Source: Gigaspora margarita
Lineage: Eukaryota > Glomeromycota > Glomeromycetes > Diversisporales > Gigasporaceae
DNA length: 64,000 bases
Direction: 5' to 3'
Assembly: GCA_009809945.1 (NCBI GenBank)
Contig: WTPW01000018.1
Coordinates: forward strand, 858,822 to 922,821
Under the pieces are notes generated by a model, which saw only the letters and a list, made by a program, of their open reading frames with translations, was not told the origin of the DNA and searched no databases. A program made the translations under genes and the position numbers. This document shows, piece after piece, positions 23,560 to 36,326 of the stretch (positions within the stretch are counted from its first letter, which is position 1; each line of letters begins with the position of its first letter).

Positions 23560-24050
23560 GACAATGATACAGTCAATCTCAATGTTTAAGGGTTCTTTTG
23601 ACTTCTACAGTCTTGTAAAATTCAAAAGAGGCCTCAAATATTAATATAAGCTAGTCTGGTCTCAAAATATCTTGGCTGGAAATTTAAGAAAAAATTAAAT
23701 AATTATTTGATTCTAACAAAATTTAAGCAAAAATATTTTGACAATGATGTGATTAATTTTAATGTTTAAAGGCTTTTTTTGAATTCTACATGCATGTAGA
23801 ATTCAAAGAGCCCCTAAACATTAAAATTGATCACATGGTTGTCAAAATATATGCATTTAAATTTTTTAAAAAATTCTATTTCATCACCTTCCCAATGTCA
23901 ATAATTAACTAAATTTTAAATAAAAATATCTTAGCATCAACATAATCAATTTTAATACTTTGTAGCTCTTTTTAATTCTATATATATATAGAATTAAAAG
24001 GAGCTATTAAACATTAAATTGATTATATTGATGCGAAGATATTTTTATTT
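23560..24050. repeat. Three tandem related hairpins, period about 190 bp
   Basis: Palindromes centred near 23608, 23792 and 23984, each about 115-120 bp, share one design: AAATAT-TTGACA / ATCAATTTTAATGTTTA / GCTCTTTTT / AATTCTA at the centre, then the complement. The middle one is nearly perfect around TCTACATGCATGTAGA; the third centres on an AT run. They sit in the gap where the LINE-2 RT core should be. Confidence 0.8.
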
Positions 24051-24699
24051 AAATTTAGAAGTAATTATTATATATAAAAACACATGAACTTTATAATCAT
24101 GTGATATCCTGATATAGAGGTTTATCAGTCACAAAAAAATATGAATGATCTATATCTGTGATACTCTTTATGCACTGAAAATTTTAAGGCATTACAAATT
24201 AACTTTGGGAAGTTACTGGGGTTAGATACTTATGGTGAGCACTGAATATACTATAAGATTTCTAATTAATCCTCTAAAGCTAGTAATTCAGAATTTCTAA
24301 CCCTACTTGTTGCTTCTTGTAATGTTCTTGACTTGTACTATTTAAAAAAATATTTTGTCAACTTTTTTCCTTCTTCTAGCCATTTGACATTTGATCTTAA
24401 TTGCCATTTTTTTGTCAGGAGTTTTAACTCAATTTGCAGGTCTGAGTTTAGCTCTGCTATTACAATGCTTAAATTTGTTAGTTGAGGGTTCATAGCTATT
24501 TTGTTATTTGTTTTGTTATTCTTTTGTGGATTTTTTGTATACAAGTTTCCAGAGTAGTAGCTGGTTTACAGGCCCTATAAATTGATTGGCTCTGGACTTT
24601 ATAGTAGCCCCAGTCTGAAGTTGACTCCTTATTCTTGAGTTTGCTTCTATTTCTTTTGATATAAACTAATTATCCAACATATATGGGTTAAGTTTTCAT

Positions 24700-25440
24700 A
24701 GGGTGGGCCTAGATGTTTCCTGGTTTTAGTATAAAGAGCACTATACAAGGAGGTGGTCAGAGTTTTTGAACTTAGTCTCCAACCTTTTACATATCCATAT
24801 ATGGTCATTATCAAGAAAAATATAATCTAATTTTGTGGCCATAAATCATCTATTTCTAACTATTTGATACTAAGTAATAAAGGGGTTTGATTTATTTACA
24901 CATGTTGTATCCATAAAACCCTCTATTATTTCTGCTAACTTATTCCTAGTTGAATCATAGTGGCTATGTGATTAGATGATTCTGTTGTCTGTTGGGTTCA
25001 GATTTGTATTGAAGTTGCTAGCTACAATATTAATCATATTGGTATTTATACTAGGCATCTATGCCTCTAAAAAATTATATCTATTCAGATTGTTAGAAAA
25101 GCATAGATGTTTGTTGCTTAAAATGTTAAATGCTTTAGTTGAAAATTGATAATTATTATTCTCCATTATGTGAAATTTTGTTGATTACTAAACTTATTCT
25201 TCTGTTTCCTGCTAGTATAGCTGCTTTCAATATCCATATTGAATCTAGATGCTATTGACTTTTCAGGAAATTTTGTATAAATGTATTATTTAAATTAGTT
25301 TTTTGAATTAATATAATATCTATTTTATATGATTTAAGAAGAGTTGGTGTTTTTTTGCATTTATTTCTATTGTTAAGTCCTTTGACATTCAATGTTGTGA
25401 CTGTGATCACATGTTATTCTCTCATTATTGTAATGTTTTA
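24700..25440 (-). pseudogene. APE-type endonuclease domain of LINE-2
   Basis: Minus strand shows TLNVKGLNNRNKCKK near the start, IQKTNL where families have QETHL (catalytic Glu replaced by Lys), SNFNTNLNPTDNR where GDFN is usual, and KSDHLLV near the end (SDH motif). Several stops intervene, so the domain is dead. Confidence 0.65.
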
Positions 25441-26366
25441 GATTTTTTGAACAGACCCAAGTATTCTCTCTTATTTTTTTATCTTTGTTTATCTTTTTTA
25501 TCTTTTTTTTTCTTTTTTTACCATATATAATCTCAGTGAAACCATTGTCCACCTTTGGCTATATAATGTTTTTAGTTCTACTGCATATTGGGATTTGCTG
25601 GTTATATAACATGTTATTGTTCTGCTGATCACTTTTCTCTCTATTTCTACTGGATTAATTGGAGCAATATTTTTTTTGTTTGAAGCCACTATTAATGCCA
25701 TAAAGTGTTCTAGATTGATGGGCACTGCTATCTCTTTATTGTATGAGTTTGATTCTGCCTTATTTGTTTCTAGTAGAATTACTATTTTGGTTTTCTGGAC
25801 ATCCTGCTCAATTACCTCTGTTTCACATGTAGTAAAATCCTGATTACTATTATTATAAGGATTTGCTGCTCTTCTTTCTTCTATTCTTGTTTAGTTTTAT
25901 GTGCTTCTTCTTATTACTTGCTTATTTTTGAGTTCTTTGAATTCTCTATAATGTCAGCTTGAATTGTTAACTTCTTTTAATTAATTGCAGTCTCTTTTAT
26001 ATGACTTTTCTTATCATAGAAGAAGCAAAGCTTTGAAGCCATCTTCTATTTTGTTACTACTTTCCAATGCATTAAGTTAGTGTGTCTTGAAATTCATTGT
26101 ATTAGTTTGCTGTTATTAGTTATATCAAAGATCACAACCCATTGGTCTGATCGTATTGGAGTTTCTTTATATAGCAGGGGTTTAATTGCCTTGATGGCTT
26201 CTACATTCTCAAAAACCCCCTTTAATTTTCTCTGTATTTACTTTTTTGTCCATAATTGGAACTCTTCTCAATTTTACTAACAGTAATTCTTGGTTAGATC
26301 TAGATAATATATAACTGTAAAAGGTTTGTTAAAACATGTCTATGCTTTCTTTTGCATGTTTTTTCA

Positions 26367-27106
26367 TTAGCAAAAATTGTTTCTAGGTATTCCTCTAACA
26401 AAGTACAGTTTGGCTCCAATAAAGTTAGTCCTTATTTTGCTATAAATCATGGCCACTATATCATTAGTAAAAATTTTGTTAAGTTTTTGTATATTGAATA
26501 TTAGTGCATTATTGTTTTTTGTACTAATATTGATTCTGGGAGAGAAGGTAGAGTACATGGCCCTTCTTCTTATTATTTTTGCAAAAAGACCTGACCACAA
26601 TTGTGTTGCCTGGAAGAGTATATTATTTTTGATTTTCCCATTGGTGTTGGGCTCTGCATCTTTATTAATGTACCTGACACTAGTATGCAGATCGGATGAG
26701 CTCACATTGTACAAATTGCCAGAACCTTCTATGTTGAAAACTATAGAATTTTTCATAAGGAAATCATCTATTTCAAGCTTTTTTTGTTGGTTTTTTACTA
26801 CTACTTTGTATTCTATTATCTCTAGCTAGTCTGAGGATATCAAACTGTTGTGCTAGAGCTAGGAATAACTAGAAAAACAAGTATTGTTACATCCATATTT
26901 GTAGGTGTTGTTTTTGGTAATAAGATTGTTGTTTCTTCACCTTTATATTTTATGTTGTGAATCTTCTTCATTTTCTTTTTACTGTCCTCTCTAATTATGC
27001 TTAATGATTTATGTTTTCTTAGGACAAGGACTATTGCCCTTGTTTCTGGTGTGGGTATATTTCCTTTCCTTCTGAGTCTTGCAATAGTGTTTTCTAGAGC
27101 ACCCAA
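26367..27106 (-). pseudogene. Probable 5' (ORF1-like) part of LINE-2
   Basis: Two minus-strand open stretches of 88 and 129 residues (the latter MKNSIVFNIEGSGNLYNVSS...) lie in the right order and orientation 5' of the endonuclease. I recognise no domain; the role as LINE ORF1 is inferred from position only. Confidence 0.4.
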
Positions 27107-27119
27107 CAGGTGTCTTCTG

Positions 27120-28352
27120 CAGAGTAAGTATTGATTCTAAATAATATTTATTTTTTTATTGCTAAATATTAAATGATTTACAAAATAAAGCACAATAAAT
27201 ATCCAAATCTTTTTAAAGTTACAAAATTGATAAAAAAAACTACTAAAAAGTTTCTATATTATGTAAATTGGTTTATAAAAAAGTATAATATTAAAAAAAA
27301 TCTAGATAAAATTGACAATAGAGACAAACTTGACAAATTCTCAGTTTGTTTATTTTATAGCTAAAATAGAGAAACAGAATGCTCTTTAAAGTAAATTAGT
27401 ATATAACTATTTTGTAGCTTTGGCATACTATTTAAGAGAACTTAGTATGAATGAATAAATATTATAAAATGTCTTGATAAAAAAAATGCATTTCTTACAA
27501 ATAAATAGATATAGTAATACTGATACTAGTGATACTTTAACTTCTAATAAAATTACTGCTTACTTAAATTATAAATATCTGTTAGTTACTGGTTAAAAAG
27601 ACAAAATTTTTTGTCTATTATTATTATATGGTCTTTGTAAAGAAAATACAAGCAATTTATAATATTGTAACATTGAATTTTGAGCTAATAGTGTATTACA
27701 ATTATGGTTTAAAAAAGAAAAATAAATCAAAATAGAGTTTTTTAATATAGAAAATATAGAATACTACTATATGTATATTTTTATTTCTCTTGATAAAACT
27801 AAAAACTAGTTTATACTAATAAAAATATAATTTTATATTTATCTAAATATTTAGCTAAATATTAAGATTTGATCTTCTTTTTTTAGAATATATTAAAAAA
27901 TTTTAGGTATTTGTTATTTTTAAATTATCTAAATTTGGGTTTTATACTGCTTATACTAAAATTAATCTTGTTGATTATAAGATAATAAATTATAGTACAA
28001 GACAAATTGTTTATTAAAAAATTAAATAAGTGTAAAGCTTCAAAAAACTGTATTTTACAAATTTTTACAGATTTTTGCAAAAAAATCTGCAAAATGTTTT
28101 AGAATTTGAAGTTTTGTACAAAATTGTAGTTAATTTTTGCATTTATAGCTATTATTTTGAAGGTTTGCAAACTTTTATTTGATTTATTAGTTAATTTTTT
28201 TGCAAATCTATACAAAATAGCACTAAAAAAAATTTTCAAATGCTATTATGATTTTTAAAGCATTAGACATCTCTGATGATATATATAGCTTTTTCTAGTT
28301 ATTAATTACATAAAAGTATTGGGCCTTATAGTAAACCTACAAATTATTAATA
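27120..28352. other. AT-rich DNA, nothing recognised
   Basis: Very A/T-rich, with a short plus-strand Lys/Asn-rich open frame at 27173-27364 that looks compositional. No gene, no repeat ends. Confidence 0.6.
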
Positions 28353-28430
28353 CAGTCACATCTCCCTAAATACAACCTTTCTAAATGCATAACCTCTCTA
28401 AATGCATGACTTGACTTGGTCCTAACTCAT
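28353..28430 (+). repeat. Lone pogo-like element end
   Basis: TA then CAGTCACATCTCCCTAAATA followed by repeated CTAAATGCAT motifs, the same end as at 55352 and 3373. No matching right end was found, so it is probably truncated. Confidence 0.5.
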
Positions 28431-28559
28431 ATATACTTATAGATTTACCTTCCTAATATATTTAATTATTAAGATTTTTAATAATTATTGACCAATTATA
28501 TCTGGCTTGTGATATTGATTTGCAAGTAAATAAACATAGTATTATATTTTATTTATTTA

Positions 28560-28775
28560 TCTGTTTTTTTTTTATTTTTAACATATTGAGTTTATTTTTA
28601 TTTTTTTTGCTTTTATTATTTTTTTAATTTTATTTTTTTTTATTTTTTTTATTTTTTTACTTTTTCTTTTCTTTTTTTGGGGTTTTTGCTTTTTTTTATT
28701 TTTTGTTTTTTTTTCTTTTTTCTTTTATTGCTTTTTATTTTCTTTTTATTTTTTTTTTTTTTTTTTTTATTCTAT
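28560..28775. repeat. T-rich low-complexity block (A-rich 3' flank of LINE-1)
   Basis: About 210 bp of T runs broken by A, C and G. A similar block with the same punctuation (TTTTTACTTTTTCTTT, TGCTTTTTATTTTC) lies at 37376-37560, just beyond the other end of LINE-1. Confidence 0.6.
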
Positions 28776-29529
28776 AGCAGATTTTACCATTGCTTGCTTT
28801 GCATAAATACATGTATTCTAACAGTAATACAGGATTTTAATCTATTACTAAAAAAAACCAAGCCTGACATTATTTGGTTACTTTATTCAGCACCTAAATG
28901 CAATCCACTATACTAACTTACAGATAAGTTAGAGTTGGATGATGCCATAACTAAGAGCTAAGCCAAAAGGGAGTTTCACCCTTTTGGATCCAACTGTTCA
29001 ATGCTATAAACTATATGTCTAATTATCCTTCTAACTTCCTATGTGAAAAACATTTTGAATTCTTATCCAAATTCACTTTTTTCTTGCTTCTAGAGGTGAA
29101 CTTTATAAGAGAACCAAGTTTACTTTTTCTGGTTTTTCCTACAGAAGCCTGTATTCTTGCTTCTCTCTGACCTTTTTTCATTTCTTTATGATTCCTTCAC
29201 TCTATTCTAATTTGTAAAAGATTCACATCATGGTTTCCAGATAAAATCAAAGAAGCTATTCCAACCAATATACAAGAAAGTTTTGATAATTTGTGACACT
29301 TTTTTCTGAGAATCTAACTTGTTCGTGATATCTTCTATGGTTTTCTGTATAAAGAGACCTTTAATAATGTTAGTACACAAATGCAGTTCTTCTTTGCAAG
29401 TTTTTCCACAGATAAAAACCTTTAAGTCTCTTTTGGTTAGATTTAGTTTATCTTCTCTTGTAAGTTTGGACCACGCAACACTTAGTATAATATTGATAAT
29501 GTTATACTACTGCTATTCATATGTTGGGT

Positions 29530-29645
29530 ATGAAGCTAAATGATCTTGTGTTTCCTTCTGCCCAGTCGAACATATTGTACATTTTGTGTCTAGATATATG
29601 TCAGGTCTATGAAAACTTAATTCTTTGAGTATTGGAAGCTTTTTT
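29530..29645 (-). pseudogene. C-terminal zinc-knuckle region of LINE-1
   Basis: Minus strand reads KELSFHRPDIYLDTKCTICS followed by TGQKETQDHLASYP: a C-x2-C...H arrangement typical of the motif after RNase H in this LINE type. The last Cys is replaced (HLASY where HL-x-x-C is expected). Confidence 0.6.
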
Positions 29646-29702
29646 GCTAAACAATTTGTATTAAAACTCTTTTGCTACAATTTAGTGAGATACACCTATA
29701 GC

Positions 29703-29982
29703 CAGTGTTGTACGTTTTGGCTGTCCACAGCCTTTTTTGGCTTGTCCATATCCAAAATTGTCCAAATGTCCAAGATTGTCCAAAGCTTGTCCAGGCTTTA
29801 ATAATTAATAAATCTATCTAAAAAATATACAACTATATGTATTTTTAGATGTTGGACACATTCCAGTTAAAATTAAAATAGGTTATCTTAATAAAATTTT
29901 AAGTAATTTTACTTTATTTAATTGTCCAAAATTGTCCAAAATTGTCCAAATTATTGTCCAAAGCTGTCCCGTGACAATACTG
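29703..29982. mobile_element. hAT MITE in LINE-1, perfect 8-bp duplication CCTATAGC
   Basis: CCTATAGC at 29695-29702 and 29983-29990 bounds a 280-bp element with ends CAGTGTTGTACG and the complement of CAGTATTGTCACG. Subterminal TTGTCCAAA repeats occur near both ends. No coding sequence. It postdates LINE-1. Confidence 0.88.
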
Positions 29983-30347
29983 CCTATAGCCATTCTAATT
30001 TCTGATCCTTTTCCAGAAGACTGGCTAGTTGAAACAGGTTTTGCCTGACACTGGCTCCAAGGCTAAGGTTACTTTAGAGAAGCACTAGTCTATAGCATTC
30101 CAAAGGTCGAAAGCTTTCCTTAAGAATTCCCTTATGGGTTTCTCGACTAGTATATTCTTCCAATATTGGAGAAAAGTAAAACTTGATTGGAAATCAAAAG
30201 AATACTCTGGGGTGTTTGAGTTTTTTAAAGCTTCTTTAATGAACTTATCTATCCTTTTATTCCCAAAATCCCCACTGTGACTTTTGACTTTCCTTAGCTA
30301 TAGTTCAATGCTTTTTAATTGGGTTATCTTACATATTTTTGCCACAA

Positions 30348-30593
30348 TTAAAAAGTTTTTTCCTTAAGTTGCTTGTAGTGAGCATTGTTTTTTCCTGCTC
30401 TTTCAATACTGGAAATTGCCATTACACTATTGGTGAATATTACAACTTTGCTATTTCTGGGTGCTATAAGAAGTGCAAACCAAATTGCTGCCAACTCAGG
30501 CCTGGATAATGTAGGCCATCTATCTAATTTGACTGCATATTCTATCAGAGCTCTATTACTATTTATATCAATCTGTATCCAACTTGCACACAT
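30348..30593 (-). pseudogene. RNase H domain fragment of LINE-1
   Basis: Minus-strand 81-residue stretch includes SRPELAAIWFALLIAP and VVIFTNSVMAISSIE, matching the RNase H pattern with catalytic Glu in the (A/P)EL helix and TDS in the next strand. The Asp of TDS is Asn here, which should abolish activity. Confidence 0.7.
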
Positions 30594-31794
30594 CTTACTA
30601 TTATATTCTATACCTAATAATGACCCATTAGTATAAAATACCAGATTCTTTCTATTCTCCTCGATATTTCTTTATAGGAAAATACTTAAATTTCCTTTTA
30701 TACCTTTGTAAATTGCTGGTTTCTAATAATTTCAACTCCTCTAGGGTTTCAATCTTGATCTGGTTTACTATCCTTAATTCTGCACCCATTGATATTTGTT
30801 TTTCTAGAATACATATACTATCAAAAGCAGAAATAGGACAAGGTACTTCTCTAGCTTTATTTCTATACCCTAGTTTTGGTAATACCCTAAAACTTCATTT
30901 AGGTTAATCCATCTAGCACACAAAGTTTGCTAGTTTGATTCAGCTGATTTTGATTACAACCTGAGCATGGATAGACTAATTGAGTAAGGTCACTTATTTT
31001 CTATTCTAATATCCAATGTTTAGCTAAAACTCGTACTTTGCTTTAAATACTACTTTTCTTACTTCTCTCTCATTCGCTTGGTTTTTCCATACTAATCATT
31101 CTTTCTTCCAATTGTCTAAAGTAATTCGATAGTTTGAAGAGATGGGTGATAAAAGGTTTGGTGATATGGCCTTAAATTCTGATCTAACTTCTCAGGTAAC
31201 TCTACTTATAAGTACTACATTTTTGATTTTTTTGAACCAAACTGCTTTACAGCCCCTGCTAGATTGATTTTCAAAAACTTAAGTTGGTGCTATAATATTA
31301 AAAGTTCACCTTTTTTGTTTAACAGCTAGTGTAAATAGAAAAGACTGAGATGTCTGAGGCTTTTAGAAGCCTTGTCAAAAAGCTTTTTCTCTAATATGTC
31401 TTTAATATGAGGCCCTATTTCTTTTATCTTTCAGTAGTATCTAATAAATGAAATTCTATATCTAACTTCTTTGCTTTACTTAAAGTCGAGCAAATTAAAT
31501 TGGTTTTCCATATATTTCTTGAGTTCTTAGCATCCTCAATAGATATTTTTTCTTCTACACAACCAGCTTGCAGGAGACCTTGCCTTAATTTTAATTCTAT
31601 ACTTCTTTTCCACAACCTGATGAATTTAGTTTTTTGGTGATGTTTGCTAACTGTGTAGTTAAAAGCTCTTGTCAAAGGAGCCTACAATTGACCATGTTTC
31701 TGTATAAGACAATATAGTTTCTAATTGTATTTAGAAAATCTATTTTGTTTTTTAAAAACTTTAGAAAAGGCTGCTGAATTCTATAGAGTACTTG

Positions 31795-33000
31795 CTATAA
31801 TAAGTGGGAAGTTTGTAAAAGGTATGTGAGTTTGGGTACCAAAAACATATTGTTTATATACATTAGTTGGCTTATAGTAAGTTTCTTGTTATATAATGCT
31901 CTTACTGTTTGGCATGTGATCGCCTTTGCCTTTTTGACTAAAAGTGCCTCCTTCAGACTTGAGTTAAAATAAATACCCAAAAATCACACCAAATTATCAT
32001 TTTTCTATTTCTTTTGCAATCGTTATCTCATATCTATCTCTCTTGACTCTTGGATTAAAAACAATGAGTTTTGTCTTTTTCATATTAATGTTAATATCAT
32101 TAATCTTGTAAAACTCTTCTGCCATGTCCAGGGTGTTTTGCATTTGTTGATTGGAGCTAGCTAACCAAGTTGTATTATCAGCATATGCTATAACTACCTG
32201 CTATATGCTCTGGGCTATTGTTTTATTTCTCCTGATATCCGTTGGTATCTGAACTTCCAAATTATACCCTAAATTTTTGTTGTTTTGTATGCATACTAAG
32301 AGTGGATTATAGAAAATTTGCCAAATTAGTGGGGACAGGACTTCTCCTTGGTCAATTCCATCTTCTGCACAGATGCTATTTGTTAGGCCAAATGCTGTGT
32401 TCACTTTAATCTTCTTTTTGCAAAAAAGGTTTAAAATAAATTTGATTGTCATTGAGGGAATTTTGATGCCTTTGAGCACCAGCTCCAATGATGCTTTAAG
32501 ACTAAATCGAATGCCTTCCGCATATCTTGTAGAACTATCCATAATTCTTTATCACTTTCTCTTGCATCTTCAATTAAGCCATTAAGGATATTGATAGGAG
32601 TGCTCATAGAATTGCCTGGTATTCTTGTGTAATTGTATCCCTTTAGTATAGATTTGTCCACAAAAATTTTGCTAACCTTCTATTTAACACTCTGGTTACA
32701 CATTTTTAGAAGGTTTCCAGTAAAGCTATAGGTCTTATTTTCCCAAAGTGAAGTCCCATTCACCTGATTTGGGGATTGGATAAATTTGTGCTTTTTTCCA
32801 TTTTTCTGGGATGTTCTCTTTCTTTAGGCACAAACTTGTGAATCTTCTAAATCACAATTGGACCTCTGAGTTTGCTCTTTTAATGAGAGGATAACCATTT
32901 CTAATATTCTCGGAGCTGATTTCGAGTTTATCTCTGTTAAGATCTGGGACCATTCTTCTTCATTCACTGTTCCATTTAACTTTTCATATATGCACTCATT
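31795..33000 (-). pseudogene. Reverse transcriptase domain of LINE-1
   Basis: Minus strand, in order: a 70-residue frame with GNSMSTPINILNGLIEDAR and LQDMRKAFDLV (motif A), a 113-residue frame with EDGIDQGEVLSPLIWQIFYN (motif B), then AYADNTTW near 32165-32190 (motif C; usual YADD has become YADN), NMKKTKLIVFN, and a thumb segment MGIYFNSSLKEALLVKKAK. The frames are broken by several shifts and stops. A second loss of Asp at the catalytic pair agrees with inactivity. Confidence 0.75.
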
Positions 33001-33779
33001 TATTTACCCTGTGGTTTGTAGATTTCTTGCCACTTGTCTGACATCTCTTCTAAGCATGTATTTCTCTTCTTATATTGGGACTGAAAGAATGCCTGAGTTT
33101 TATTTTTCACTTTTGTAGAGTGTGTTAACAAATTTTTCTCTTTTTGATCTAAAACCCTGTTTATTTTGACTTTGTTATAAGGAACGATCAAGTAGACTGT
33201 TTAGCATTTTACCCCTGTTTGTTTTGAATATTCTTATAGTGTAATTCAATAAAGTTTTAATCTCTTTCAGATTGGTCATTTCTTTTTCATTTTGCTAACG
33301 CTTGTTCAAAATGAACTACTAACTCTTTAAGTTTTGTAGCCATAACCTAATTTCTGCTACATCTGCAACATTTAGAAGTTGAATCTCAATTTTGTAATAG
33401 TTGTTAATTTCAAGAAGATGCTCATTTGTCTTTTGAAAAATTTTGTGCTATTCTGTTATTTGTATTGTATCTATACATTTTTTAATTTTTCTACTAATTT
33501 GACTTAGAGATATTGTGTCCTGGTGTAAATCTGTTCTATGAGCCTTAGGACTTATTCTACTATTTTTCTGTGAGGATAATATTCTTTTGGAAGGAATGTT
33601 TTATTTTGTTGCAAAGAGAATTCCTTCTTCAAAGGAGTCCCACATTCTGTTTAAATTATCTATAGTATTGTCTATTTCTTCCTAGCTTGGCCAATTTAGA
33701 CTTAGAATAATTTTTCTTTTCTTGAAAAAGTTAGTGAGGTCTTTTCTATAATCATCCCAATTTTTCTTTGAGGCTTTGT

Positions 33780-34600
33780 CTAGTAAGAAGATTGTTCTTT
33801 TTTTTTTTTTGGAAGTTTTTGTGCCCAGTTACAATTATTTATGCTCAGCATTTTAAGATCTAGATTGATTAAGAGTGCCCCATGATCACTTTCTGTAATC
33901 ATTTCCATGTTTATTATATCTGCCTTTTGCAAATCTCTGCTTAAGTCATCTGAGACCCACACTTGATCAATTCTTAAGCTGGATTTGCTATTTGACTATG
34001 GGAATTTTGCATTGTTGGATGCAGAAACCGGAAAATGTCTATGAAATTCTGGTTTTGTAACCATTTGTATAAGGGCAAATGCTTATTAATATGAGAGCCA
34101 GTTTGGGGTACTCAGTCTATTTTATTGTCTACCACATTATTAAAGTCCCCCATTAGTACAAATTGAGCATATTTTGTTTTGCATATATATAATTCTACTA
34201 TTTTCTGCTGAATGTACCTCTGCATCTGTTTATTATTTGGGGTAGATATACCATTATAAAAATGAGTTCTAACTTTTTTAAAAAGAGATACTAATATGAA
34301 GTACTTGTTAATTCTTTTGATTCGTCCAATAAATTTAACTAAGTTTCCTCTAAAAATAAGAGCCACTCCTGAACCCTTCTTTTTTCTATTATTTGAGCTT
34401 GCCCAAAACTTTTGTAGCCACTCTCTGAACTCAATATGTAACTGCTCTTCTTACTTGTTATATTTGTTTTTGCAATGCCTAAAATATCTATTTTTCCTCT
34501 ATAGCCCAGTCTGCTAATGCAACTAATTTATTATTATTTTTTTTAATCCATTAATATTGTGACAGATAACTTTAAGATTGAGATCATTACGAATGTTTTT
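33780..34600 (-). pseudogene. APE endonuclease domain of LINE-1
   Basis: Minus-strand translation gives VICHNINGLK at the start, GVALIFRGNL, FVLMGDFNNVVDNKID (GDFN catalytic motif kept), LYKWLQNQNFIDIFR, then VWVSDDLSRDLQKADI and ESDHGALLINL (SDH motif kept). The region around the catalytic Glu is disrupted by a stop. Confidence 0.7.
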
Positions 34601-35193
34601 TCCTGTAATATGTCTCCTAGCAAAGGGATTCTTTCTCTTGCTCTTTGTTGTTGGAAGGCCTTTCACAAATATTAGAAGCAATTTGGAGGATCCGTGTACT
34701 TCTTTCTGCCTTCCAACAATGTAAGCATTTCTAGTATTTCTTTTAGCAAGTCCACACTTTCTACTGGTTGTGCTTTATCTTCTTTTGGCTTTTGAACTCT
34801 TTTATAGTGATTGTATTGACTAAAGTTTCTTGTGTTTTTATCTTTATCTGCTGTCCTACTATTATTTAAAACTTGATATGGCCTTTTTAAATAGATTCAC
34901 TCGTTAATGGGTTGGTTTCTACTAAAATTTTCTTTTTGTGTTAGTTTTCTTGGTTGTACAGCTTGTTCTTCTATCTTTATTCTATTTTTTTGCTCATATT
35001 GTCCTGATTTGTCATAATAAGGAAGTCTATTTTTTAATTGATTTGTATCTTTATCCATTAGAATTCAATTGCTTGTATGTGTGTAAACCCAATACAACTT
35101 AGTGTCATAATAATATAAGCCTGCTTTCTGTGCTTTCACTATATCCTGTTCTGATTTGAAAAAAATATGAGCTTTGTCTCTTTGGTTACCATT

Positions 35194-35511
35194 TCAATTT
35201 TTATAAATATATACTGCTTTGACTTTGAATTTTCTAAGCTGTCTAAGCAATAAAGTGTCCATGGCCGTTGTAGGGACATTTTGTAGTGTGGCTTTGAATC
35301 TATTTATTTTCTCCAGTTCACTTAGATCAAATTTTTCTGCTGTAATTCTATACATTTTTCCTTGGTCGAGATGTAATGACCAGCTTCTTTTTAACAAATC
35401 CTCTTCTTTTTTATCTTTAATTAAGATTTGAATATGTTTGGCTTTGAATGTGAAACCTATGTGCCAATTCAAGATACAGTCTGACCTCTCTATAATCACC
35501 AAGTCCATCAC
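35194..35511 (-). pseudogene. ORF1-like segment of LINE-1
   Basis: A 105-residue minus-strand frame (MMDLVIIERSDCILN..., with KMYRITAEKFDLSELEKINR further on) lies between the more 5' ORF1 piece and the endonuclease. Its 5' edge runs into the pogo-like MITE at 35477. No certain domain; an ORF1 RNA-binding role is inferred from position. Confidence 0.45.
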
Positions 35512-36229
35512 GCCCTATTTTGGTGATTGTATAGAGGTGTGACTATAAATAAATACTTGTTATAGTCACATGACCAAAGGCCAATAAGTAATATATTTGC
35601 GCATATTTGAAATTATTAAAAATTTAAAATGTTTGATAGTAAATAACTCTTGATCCAATGGCCCAATTTGGATAAAACAACTACCAAAGTGTTTGACTCA
35701 CTAAGACGATTCTAAAGAGTCAAAATAATCCAAATCTAATTACAAAATGCTAAGATCTTTAAGGATTTTTCTCAGAAGCTTAAATTTAATCAATTTTTAA
35801 ATATGTAAAGCGATACAAATCCTTAACGATCTCAGGAGTGTGTGATCCGATTTTAACGTTCTTGGGCTCATTAGAATTGTCAAATCAAGACGAACATTTT
35901 GGTGGTTGTTTCACCCAAATCGGACTACTGCATCAAAAGTATTTGCTGTCAAACCTTTAAAAATTTTTAATAGAATATTTTAAATAAACATAAATATGAA
36001 TATTGGGCCAATCAGATTTTATAATCTATATTTAATCAAAATTGGTGACTATAATGAGGTTTTTTATTAATAAAATGGATAAAAAAATCAAAATTTTTTG
36101 GTGATAGTGATTATAAGTAATATGTGACTATAATGAGGTTTTTTTACTATATTTTTTTCTATTGCACAATATTGGGTGCTTATATAGAGATGTGACTATA
36201 TGGGGTGTGACTATAGAGAGGTCAAACTG
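35477..36229. mobile_element. pogo-like MITE inserted in LINE-1, TA duplication
   Basis: Ends CAGTCTGACCTCTCTATAAT and the complement of CAGTTTGACCTCTCTATAGT, with TA at 35475-35476 and 36230-36231. LINE sequence resumes on each side. GTGACTATA and GTGATTGTA motifs recur near the ends. Confidence 0.8.
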
Positions 36230-36326
36230 TAGTTGTTTGACCATAGTAGTCCAACCACCTTTTTATTTCTCTTGATTCCATCTTCTTAGAAAGATCCCAC
36301 AGAGTAAAGCAATAATAATCTTCCTT

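Larger units (their letters stand above)
21680..27110 (-). mobile_element. LINE-2: decayed L1/Tx1-like LINE with zf-RVT tail
   Basis: Reads from about 27110 down to an A-rich end near 21680 on the minus strand. Parts in order: an ORF1-like region, an APE-type endonuclease (about 25440-24700), a linker with WLEEGKKLTKYFF (24338-24544), the end of the RT palm (23063-23190) and a zf-RVT zinc domain (22115-22260). The central RT core is missing and replaced by unrelated DNA (23190-24190). Many stops and shifts; inactive. Absence of RNase H and presence of zf-RVT separate it from LINE-1 at 28780-37090. Confidence 0.75.

Noticed and set aside
28677-28916. Phe-rich membrane protein
   Set aside because: Compositional translation of a T-rich block.
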